Shown here piece by piece: positions 1-5,999 of a stretch of 16,845 nt of DNA. How positions within the stretch are numbered: position 1 is the first letter of the stretch; each line of letters starts with the position of its first letter. The stretch lies in assembly GCA_035506335.1 (NCBI GenBank), contig DATJPN010000057.1:1-16845 (forward strand), in the 5' to 3' direction. The notes below the pieces were generated by a model. The model did no database searches. It was not told where the DNA came from and worked only from the letters and a program-made list of their open reading frames with translations. This DNA is from DAIDKA01 sp035506335. Lineage in GTDB: Bacteria; Pseudomonadota; Gammaproteobacteria; Steroidobacterales; Steroidobacteraceae. Both the position numbers and the translations under genes were made by a program.

Positions 1-450
1 CTGCTGCTGTCCGGCGCCATCGGCGTAGATGGCCGAGCGGTATTGCGTGCCGACATCGTTACCCTGCCGCATGCCCTGAGTGGGGTCATGGTGTTCCCAG
101 AAGGTCCGCAGGAGGTCCTCGTAGGAGATGACCTTCGGGTCGAAGATCACTTTCACGACCTCGGTGTGCCCGGTGCGGCCGCTGCACACTTCCTGGTAGG
201 TGGGATTCGGGGTGTGGCCTCCGGCATAGCCCACGGCGGTGGCGTACACCCCCGGCAGATTCCAGAACAGCTTCTCGGCGCCCCAGAAACACCCCATGCC
301 GAATACGGCCTCCTGCATCCCCGCCGGGAACGGCGGCTGGATTCGATGCCGATTCACGAAGTGCGTCTCCGGAACGGCGAGCGGCGTGGCGCGGCCAGGA
401 AGCGCCTGCGCCGGCCCCGGAATGGTGCTTTTGCTGCTGAATGACGCCAT
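1..450 (-). CDS. msrA: Peptide-methionine (S)-S-oxide reductase MsrA, N-terminal 150 residues (cut by window edge)
   Basis: MsrA reduces the S epimer of methionine sulfoxide in proteins and free methionine, and so repairs oxidative damage. The reverse strand is open from an ATG at 450 to the window edge with no stop, so the C-terminus lies outside. The catalytic motif GCFWG is at residues 53-57 (nucleophile Cys54), followed by the conserved GYAGG, NPTYQEVCSG, GHTEVV, FWEHHDPTQGMRQGND and GTQYRSAIY segments. The roughly 45-residue N-terminal extension before the catalytic motif, with LPGR and a VNRH stretch, matches the long form typified by E. coli MsrA (about 212 residues), so some 60 residues are missing here. 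A Shine-Dalgarno AGGAG (complement of 458-462) lies 7 bases before the ATG and fixes the start. The gene is divergent from the M61 peptidase. Family assignment is very secure; the resolving cysteines cannot be seen. Confidence 0.96.
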   Translation of the reverse strand, partial: MASFSSKSTIPGPAQALPGRATPLAVPETHFVNRHRIQPPFPAGMQEAVFGMGCFWGAEKLFWNLPGVYATAVGYAGGHTPNPTYQEVCSGRTGHTEVVKVIFDPKVISYEDLLRTFWEHHDPTQGMRQGNDVGTQYRSAIYADGAGQQQ

Positions 451-586
451 GCGCTATCTCCTACAAGCCTGCGACCGATCATCTGCGTGGGGGTACACCG
501 GGCGCAACTCAAGGCATAATCACCCGGCCATGTTGCATTGCACGAGAATATCGCGGAACCTGCCCGCGCCGGGAGTATCGAGGATC
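451..586. promoter_or_regulatory. Divergent intergenic region between msrA and the M61 peptidase gene
   Basis: These 136 bases separate two divergent starts and must hold promoters for both unless transcription comes from further away. A CATAAT hexamer (515-520), one mismatch from a sigma-70 -10 box, is visible on the plus strand, but I see no convincing -35 box 16-18 bases upstream. No long inverted repeat stands out. The assignment rests mainly on gene orientation. Confidence 0.4.
458..462 (-). promoter_or_regulatory. Ribosome binding site of msrA
   Basis: On the minus strand AGGAG sits 7 bases upstream of the ATG at 450, inside TAGGAGA. It is one of the best Shine-Dalgarno matches in the window and supports the chosen msrA start. 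Confidence 0.7.
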
Positions 587-2551
587 ATGCCGCTGATGCG
601 CACGCTGGCGCTGTTCTTGACCCTTCCTGCCTTGACCGCCTGGGCGCGGGGGCCAGCGGCTGCACCGCCGGCCGATACCGGCATCGCCATTCCGGCTGCC
701 CGGAATGCGCCGTATCCCGGTGTCATCCATCTGTCGGTGGATCTGCGCGACACCGGGCAACGGATCTTCCGCGTGCACGAATCCATTCCGGTCCGGCCGG
801 GTCCCCTGCTGCTGCTGTATCCGAAATGGATTCCCGGCGAGCACGGCCCGACGGGTCCGATCGAATCCGTCGTGGGACTTCGGATCAGCGCGACGGGCCA
901 GTCATTGGCGTGGCGGCGCGATCTGCGCGAGCCCTACGCCGTCCGGGTCACGGTCCCGGGCGGCGTCCACGATCTCGATGTGGACTTCGAGGTGCTGTCA
1001 CCGTCCAGGACGGGTCAGTTCGGCGAGAGCGCCTCGGTCACCCGGCACATCATCGACCTCGCTTTCAACCAGGTCCTGTTCTACCCCGGCGGGCATTTCG
1101 CCAGCGGAATCACCGTTCAGGCGGATGTCACGCTGCCGCCCGGGTGGCCATACGCCACGGCCCTCGAGCCACAGGCCGGGGTCGGCTCCGGGCAGGTGGC
1201 TCGCTTTGCGCCGGTGTCGCTGGAGACGTTGGTCGACTCCCCGCTGATCTGCGGCGAATACTTTCGCCGCGTCACCCTCGAGGAGGGTCGACCCGGCGAA
1301 CCACCCGTATATCTTGACCTGGTGGCCGACGGGCCCGAGAACCTGGTCCTGACGCCCGTGCAGCTGCAGGCGTTTCGCGCCGCCATCCACCAGACCTCGG
1401 CGTTGTTCGGCGCCCATCACTACCGCCACTACGACTTCCTGGTCACGCTGTCGGATCACACCGGGCACTTCGGGCTCGAGCATCACCAGTCGAGCGACGA
1501 CCGGCTCGAGGCCGGTTACCTGACCGACCCCAGCGCTTTCATCACCAGCGCGGGCCTGCTGACCCATGAGTACGTGCATTCCTGGAACGGCAAGTTCCGC
1601 AGGCCCGCCGATCTCGACGTGCCGATCTACGACGAGGCCATGCAGACAGACCTGTTGTGGGTCTACGAGGGCCTCACGAACTATTGGGGCGACATCCTCG
1701 CCGCCCGCTCGGGTCTGCTCACTCCGGAACTGTTCCGCGGCTACGTGGCCTGGCTCGCCGACTACCTGAGCCATATTCCGGGGCGTTCCTGGCGGCCGCT
1801 GCAGGACACGGCCAACGACGCCGCCGTGCAGTACCTGTTGCCGCAGGATTGGGCAACCTGGCGCCGGGGCACCGACTTTTACGAGGAGGGCGACATGCTC
1901 TGGCTGGACGTGGATACGAAGATCCGCGAGTTGAGCCACGACAGCCGCTCACTGGATGATTTCGCGCGTGAATTCGAAGGCATCCGCGATGGCGATGTCG
2001 GGGTGCTGGACTATCGGTTCGCGGATATCGTCGCGGCGTTGCAGAACGTGCAGCCCTACGACTGGGCCGGGCTGCTGCGCTCGCACCTGGACGCCACGGA
2101 TGCCGGCCCCCTGCTCGATGGTCTCGCCCGCAGCGGCTGGCAGCTGGATTACGCTGAAGCGCCGGACCCCTTCTTCCTGGCCTACGAGACCGACAACAAG
2201 CTCATCGACCTCATGGCCTCGATCGGTGTGTCCGTGGACGATCAGGGTGGCGACGACGGCAAGAGCCCGGGCAAGCTGCTCGACGTGCTGTGGAATGGTC
2301 CGGCATTCAAGGCCGGGCTCGCGCCCGGCATGGTCATCGTGGCCGTGAATGGCGACAAGTACGGCGCCGCCGTCCTGAAGGCCGCGGTAAGGGCTTCAAG
2401 AGTCTCCCCGCAGCCGCTGCAGCTGCTCGTGGCGAGCGATGGCAGCTACTTCACCGTGAACATCGATTACCACGGCGGCAGCCGCTACCCCTGTCTGTTG
2501 CGGATCCCGGGTACGCCGGACCGGCTGTCGGATCTCGCCCGCGCGCGATAG
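587..2551 (+). CDS. Secreted M61-family metallopeptidase with C-terminal PDZ domain
   Basis: This is a zinc peptidase of the glycyl-aminopeptidase (M61) family, 654 residues from the ATG at 587. Residues 1-20 form a signal peptide (MPLMRTL followed by a hydrophobic run ending AWA), so the enzyme is probably periplasmic or exported. After an N-terminal beta-rich M61 domain come a GLEHH motif (296-300) and the zinc site HEYVHSWN with His327, Glu328 and His331. The likely third ligand is Glu361 in the YEGLTNYWG motif. A PDZ domain follows at about 530-640, with LWNGPAFKAGLAPGMVI and VAVNGDKYG. The reading frame is open back to 239, but the earlier start would place 116 residues lacking a signal sequence ahead of a clear signal peptide. 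ATG 587 and ATG 596 are both possible; the nearby GAGGA (580-584) is spaced 2 and 11 bases from them. The physiological substrate is unknown; family members prefer N-terminal Gly or Ala. Confidence 0.9.
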   Translation: MPLMRTLALFLTLPALTAWARGPAAAPPADTGIAIPAARNAPYPGVIHLSVDLRDTGQRIFRVHESIPVRPGPLLLLYPKWIPGEHGPTGPIESVVGLRISATGQSLAWRRDLREPYAVRVTVPGGVHDLDVDFEVLSPSRTGQFGESASVTRHIIDLAFNQVLFYPGGHFASGITVQADVTLPPGWPYATALEPQAGVGSGQVARFAPVSLETLVDSPLICGEYFRRVTLEEGRPGEPPVYLDLVADGPENLVLTPVQLQAFRAAIHQTSALFGAHHYRHYDFLVTLSDHTGHFGLEHHQSSDDRLEAGYLTDPSAFITSAGLLTHEYVHSWNGKFRRPADLDVPIYDEAMQTDLLWVYEGLTNYWGDILAARSGLLTPELFRGYVAWLADYLSHIPGRSWRPLQDTANDAAVQYLLPQDWATWRRGTDFYEEGDMLWLDVDTKIRELSHDSRSLDDFAREFEGIRDGDVGVLDYRFADIVAALQNVQPYDWAGLLRSHLDATDAGPLLDGLARSGWQLDYAEAPDPFFLAYETDNKLIDLMASIGVSVDDQGGDDGKSPGKLLDVLWNGPAFKAGLAPGMVIVAVNGDKYGAAVLKAAVRASRVSPQPLQLLVASDGSYFTVNIDYHGGSRYPCLLRIPGTPDRLSDLARAR

Positions 2552-2560
2552 AATCAGGCC

Positions 2561-2827
2561 ATGGGAATCAGCAACGCTCACAATCTGCGCGCTCCGGTGG
2601 TGGAGTCGCTTCGTCCCTACGGCCTGCGCGTGAGCCTGCCCCCGGGTGATCCGCTGCGCAAGCTCCTCGGGCCCGAGTGGCACCGTATCCACTGGTATGC
2701 CACCGCGCAGGAACGCGATGCGGACCTGGCGGAGATGAGCCGCCGCCACGAATACTCCCGCGCGACGGATTCACCGTCGCTGCGCTTCGAGAAGATCGAA
2801 AAGCTCGCCGAAAGCCGCGGGCTATAG
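2561..2827 (+). CDS. Conserved-looking small protein of unknown function (88 residues)
   Basis: I recognise no named domain. The predicted 88-residue protein has no signal peptide or membrane segment. It is rich in charged and aromatic residues and contains HNLRAPVVESLRPYG near the N-terminus, then PEWHRIHWYAT, a RRHEYSR motif and a SLRFEKIEKL tail. Its regular mixed hydrophobic-charged composition looks like a small folded cytoplasmic protein rather than a random frame. It starts 9 bases after the stop of the M61 peptidase in the same direction, so it is probably co-transcribed; the Shine-Dalgarno is weak (AGG, 2 bases from the ATG), which fits translational coupling. Its stop is 10 bases from the stop of the convergent patatin gene. 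I think it is real because it fills the gap exactly and is not a shadow of a larger gene. Confidence 0.72.
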   Translation: MGISNAHNLRAPVVESLRPYGLRVSLPPGDPLRKLLGPEWHRIHWYATAQERDADLAEMSRRHEYSRATDSPSLRFEKIEKLAESRGL

Positions 2828-2836
2828 GGCCGCGGC
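2814..2836. terminator. GC-rich hairpin at a convergent gene junction
   Basis: GCCGCGG (2814-2820) and its perfect complement CCGCGGC (2830-2836) flank a 9-base loop that contains the stop codon of the 88-residue gene. The arm ends one base before the patatin stop codon at 2838. There is no T-tract on either side, so it is not a textbook intrinsic terminator. It could act as a bidirectional attenuator or 3'-end stabiliser. In GC-rich DNA a 7-bp stem can arise by chance. Confidence 0.3.
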
Positions 2837-2837
2837 G

Positions 2838-5126
2838 CTACTGGAAGGTGCGGCCGAGGAACAGATAGAAGGCTTCCCGGCCGTGCTGCTCGTATCCGGT
2901 CGCGAGGTACACGGGACCTATCAGGGTGTCGATGCCGAGGAAGATGCTCGCATCCTTGCGGGTGTTTGCCCAGTTGATGTCCCGGAGCTTCTCGTAGACG
3001 TTTCCGGCCTCGAATGACAGGCCAAGGTAGGTCGGAAAGTCGAACGGCCCGTCGCCGCCGCGCCCGATCTTGCGGTAGAGCAGCACCCGGGCGATGGCGT
3101 ATTGCGGGCCGGCCAGGGAATTGGCCGCGATCCCCGAGAGGTTGAACAGGCCCCCGAGCGGAAACTGGGTGCGCACGTCCATCGGATTCGTCTGGTTGAA
3201 GGTCGCACCTCCCGAAGCCCAGAGGATTGCCGTCTCGCGTCCGAAGGTGCCGGCCCCGAGCCAGTTGACGGACAGCCGGTCGAAAGGCCGGTCGCTGCCG
3301 ACCGTGTAGCGCTCGCTGTTCCACTCGACGCTCGCCAGCTGGCCATTGTGCGGGAACCGGACATCGTCCAGCTCATCCACCGAGAAGCGCGCGAAATAGC
3401 CGTTCGCATTGAACGCGGTCTTCGCAACCGGCTCCCCGACGAGCACGGAAGTTCCACCCTGCTCGTGGTAGGCGCCGATGCGCAGTTCACCGATATTCTC
3501 CAGCTCACGTCCGAAGTCGGCGCCCGAACGGAAGGTATGCACCCGAAACTCCGCGAGGTGATTCTGGTTGGAATCCACCAGGGGCAGGTTCACGTCGTCG
3601 AATTCGGTATGCAGGTCGACGAAGTACGCCGCCGTCTGCTGGAACGGCAGGTACAGCTCGGTGTAGATATGCGGCGAGGTCCCGGTCTGCAGGTCCCACA
3701 CCCACTCCCCGCCGAGCTGCGTGATGTCCCCCTTCACCAGGCGCGCGCCGATGTTGTAGTTGGCATTGCCCTGGAAATCATCCTGCAATCCCAGTCCGAA
3801 GCGCACGTAATCGGGCCCCCAGGAGTTCGGCCGGGCGGAGATCAGCAGGCCATGCCGGTCCGCGTCGGTGAGGACCTGATAATCCAGGCTCTCGAGCTTG
3901 CCGCTGCCGTAGAAGTCCGCGATGGAGCGCTCCAGAGCCTTCGGATCCAGCGTCTCGCCCGCGAACTTTCCGAACAGGCCGTCGAGTGTGCTCACGTAGG
4001 GCTGGGATGCCGGATCGACCTTCACATAGTCGATATGCGGCAGGCCGTGGCGCTGCGCGCTGCGATCGGCCTGGTAGCGCGCATAGGCTTCGGGGCTCAG
4101 CGCGAGCGCCTGCAGTCGTGCGGCGACGTCCTGCGCCGCCCGGGAGCCGGCGGCCATCGCCCGGGGCACGATGCCGAAGTCGAAGGAGGAGGCGTTCCCC
4201 ATGGCCGGGCTGATCAGGATGTCCGACCGGGACAGCGTACCCAGCTGCCGCGTGGCGTCGCGCCGGATGAGGATCGAGAGCATCTGGTTCGAAATCGCCG
4301 TGGCACTGCCCAGGCGGTCCCGCGCATACAGCGGTGCGCCCACGTCCACGACGATCAGCACGTCCACGCCGAGGGTCCGGGCCACGTCGATCGGCAGGTT
4401 GTCGGCCACGCCTCCGTCCACGAGCACGCGTCCGTCGCGCTCCACCGGCACGAACAGGCCCGGCGCGGACAGGCTCGCGTGCATCGCCGAGGTGAGATCG
4501 CCGCCGCTCATCACCACCGGTTCGCCGGTCGCGAGGTCCGTGGCCACCGCCCGGAAGCGCGTCGGCAGGTCGTCGAACGAGGCCGTCGTGGCGACCGGCA
4601 GGGTCAGGCGCCGCAACAGCATCTCGAGGCTCTGGCCCTTGATCAGCCCCTTCGGCAGTTCGAAGGACCAGTTGCGAACGCCCAGCGGAAAATTCACCAG
4701 GAAGCTCTCATCCTCCTCCTTGCGGCGGAAGTTGAGCTCCGTGCGAGGCGGCCGGTCATGAAACGCATCCTGCCAGTTCAGCGAATTGGCGACCGCCGCG
4801 ATCTGGCTGGCTGACAGGCCGCTCGCGTAGAGCCCGCCGACCACCGCGCCCATGCTGGTTCCGGCGATGGCGTCGATGGGCACGTGCAACTGATCCAGTA
4901 CCTGGAGCACTCCGATATGCGCCGCGCCGCGGGCGCCACCGCCGGAGAGCACCAGGCCGATGCGGGGGCGATGCCCCGTGGGCCCCGGGGCAGGCGGCGC
5001 CGCCGGGTCGGAGACCGGATCGGCGGCCCCCGCGCCCGCCGCGAAAGCCAGCATCACCAGACAGCCTGTGATCAGGGCGGCACGGCGGGTGTGACCGGGG
5101 CCGAAGCTGCGGAAGGCGCGTTTCAC
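2838..5126 (-). CDS. Patatin-like phospholipase with POTRA and outer-membrane beta-barrel domain (PlpD-like, type Vd autotransporter)
   Basis: The 762-residue protein has three parts. A signal peptide (about 1-35, ending AGAGAA) precedes a patatin lipase domain (about 54-340). This has the oxyanion-hole glycine motif GGGARG (62-67), the nucleophile elbow GTSMG with Ser91, and the catalytic Asp237 in VDGG. These form the Ser-Asp dyad of patatin/RssA-type phospholipases. A POTRA-like segment follows at about 365-435 and then a BamA/TamA-like 16-strand-type barrel (about 440-762), ending in alternating aromatic residues with a penultimate Phe. This architecture and length match Pseudomonas PlpD (about 730 residues), in which the barrel carries the lipase across the outer membrane. 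A lipid substrate such as phospholipid is family knowledge. The start is a GTG at 5126 with a poor ribosome site; it is chosen because it gives a complete signal peptide. The gene is divergent from the TPR gene and convergent with the 88-residue gene. Confidence 0.93.
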   Translation of the reverse strand: MKRAFRSFGPGHTRRAALITGCLVMLAFAAGAGAADPVSDPAAPPAPGPTGHRPRIGLVLSGGGARGAAHIGVLQVLDQLHVPIDAIAGTSMGAVVGGLYASGLSASQIAAVANSLNWQDAFHDRPPRTELNFRRKEEDESFLVNFPLGVRNWSFELPKGLIKGQSLEMLLRRLTLPVATTASFDDLPTRFRAVATDLATGEPVVMSGGDLTSAMHASLSAPGLFVPVERDGRVLVDGGVADNLPIDVARTLGVDVLIVVDVGAPLYARDRLGSATAISNQMLSILIRRDATRQLGTLSRSDILISPAMGNASSFDFGIVPRAMAAGSRAAQDVAARLQALALSPEAYARYQADRSAQRHGLPHIDYVKVDPASQPYVSTLDGLFGKFAGETLDPKALERSIADFYGSGKLESLDYQVLTDADRHGLLISARPNSWGPDYVRFGLGLQDDFQGNANYNIGARLVKGDITQLGGEWVWDLQTGTSPHIYTELYLPFQQTAAYFVDLHTEFDDVNLPLVDSNQNHLAEFRVHTFRSGADFGRELENIGELRIGAYHEQGGTSVLVGEPVAKTAFNANGYFARFSVDELDDVRFPHNGQLASVEWNSERYTVGSDRPFDRLSVNWLGAGTFGRETAILWASGGATFNQTNPMDVRTQFPLGGLFNLSGIAANSLAGPQYAIARVLLYRKIGRGGDGPFDFPTYLGLSFEAGNVYEKLRDINWANTRKDASIFLGIDTLIGPVYLATGYEQHGREAFYLFLGRTFQ

Positions 5127-5249
5127 CCGGCAAGAATACCAGCACCGACGCGGCTAGAACGACTGGGCAATCACGAGCTTACGGTGCACCTGTGGAGATC
5201 ATCGACAGCGGCCAGTAAGCTGCAGCCACGTGATCTTACGAGGAACCGC
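5127..5249. promoter_or_regulatory. Divergent intergenic region with inverted repeats
   Basis: This 123-base region lies between the divergent patatin and TPR genes. It contains an inverted repeat AGCTTAC (5176-5182) / GTAAGCT (5215-5221), with 32 bases between the arms, and an 8-base perfect palindrome GGTGCACC (5183-5190) next to the left arm. A further CTTACG occurs near the TPR ribosome site (5235-5240). These could be operator half-sites, but they are short and I see no convincing -35/-10 pair. Confidence 0.35.
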
Positions 5250-5999
5250 ATGGCCTACCTGCTCTATCTGGCCCTCCCCATCATTCTCGAGGTGCTGCTC
5301 ATCATCCATGTCATCAGGACGGGCCGGAACACGCTTTGGATCTGGTTGATCATCTTCCTGCCGCTGGCCGGCGGCATTGCCTATGCCATCGTCGAACTGC
5401 TGCCCGAGATCCTCGGCAGCCGCACGGCGCAGGCGACGCGACGCAGCGTCCGGCGTGCGCTCGACCCCGAGGCCCAGTTGCGGCGTCTGCGGGACGAATC
5501 CCAGGTCACCCAGAATGTCGCGAGCAACCAGCGTTATGCCGAGGAGCTGCTGCGACATGAGCGCTTCGAGGAGGCCGCCGCCATCTACCGCAAGGTGCTC
5601 ACCGGGCTCTACGCCCACGATCCGGACCTGATGCTGGGGCTGGCGCGGGCGCAGTTCGGGGGTGGGGATGCGGCCGGCGCGCGCGCGACGCTGGAGGAGA
5701 TCCTGCGCATGAATCCCGGGTTGCGCTCACCCGAGGCGCACCTGCTCTATGCGCGCGCCCTGGAGGCCGAAGGCAATGCGGACAAGGCGCTCGAGGAATA
5801 CCAGGTCCTCGCGACATCGTATCCCGGAGCCGAGGCGGCGGTGCGCTACGCGCAGCTGCTCAAGGCACAGGGCCGGGTCGAGGAATCGCGCACCGTGGCG
5901 AGGGACCTGCTGGAACGGGCGCGTATCGCGCCGGCGCACTACCGCAAGGCGCAGCGCGGCTGGCTCGACAGCGCTCAGCGGCTCGTGCTGGGCCGCTGA
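5250..5999 (+). CDS. Membrane-anchored tetratricopeptide-repeat protein with PLDc_N-like N-terminus
   Basis: The 249-residue protein begins with two hydrophobic segments (about 3-22 and 29-51). The second, WIWLIIFLPLAGGIAYAI, resembles the short membrane hairpin found at the N-terminus of cardiolipin synthases and other phospholipase D-type proteins (PLDc_N). No HKD catalytic motif follows. Instead there is a basic linker (about 58-82) and three to four TPR-like helical pairs (about 92-225), with typical Ala, Gly and Tyr spacing in RYAEELLRHERFEEAAAIY, LARAQFGGGDAAGARATLEEIL and LLYARALEAEGNADKALEEY. It is probably an inner-membrane scaffold with cytoplasmic repeats; partners are unknown. GAGGAA (5240-5245) lies 4 bases before the ATG at 5250, which supports this start over the longer open frame from 4884. 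The 3' end overlaps the convergent protease gene by 25 bases. Confidence 0.85.
   Translation: MAYLLYLALPIILEVLLIIHVIRTGRNTLWIWLIIFLPLAGGIAYAIVELLPEILGSRTAQATRRSVRRALDPEAQLRRLRDESQVTQNVASNQRYAEELLRHERFEEAAAIYRKVLTGLYAHDPDLMLGLARAQFGGGDAAGARATLEEILRMNPGLRSPEAHLLYARALEAEGNADKALEEYQVLATSYPGAEAAVRYAQLLKAQGRVEESRTVARDLLERARIAPAHYRKAQRGWLDSAQRLVLGR
5975..5999. terminator. Perfect hairpin formed by the overlap of two convergent genes, including both stop codons
   Basis: TCAGCGGC (5975-5982) and GCCGCTGA (5992-5999) are perfect inverted repeats of 8 bases around a 9-base loop. The outer three base pairs are the TGA stop codons of the two convergent genes, so the overlap and the hairpin have identical limits. 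No T-tract follows on either strand. A bidirectional terminator or 3'-end barrier is plausible but not proven. Confidence 0.45.

Noticed and set aside
239..586. N-terminal extension of the M61 peptidase to 239
   Set aside because: It overlaps the start of divergent msrA and puts 116 residues ahead of a clear signal peptide at 587.
3102..4814. 570-codon open frame on the plus strand, antisense to the patatin gene
   Set aside because: The opposite strand encodes an unmistakable patatin-barrel protein. GC-rich codon bias keeps antisense frames open; the translation is Arg/His/Gly-rich with no domain and no ribosome site.
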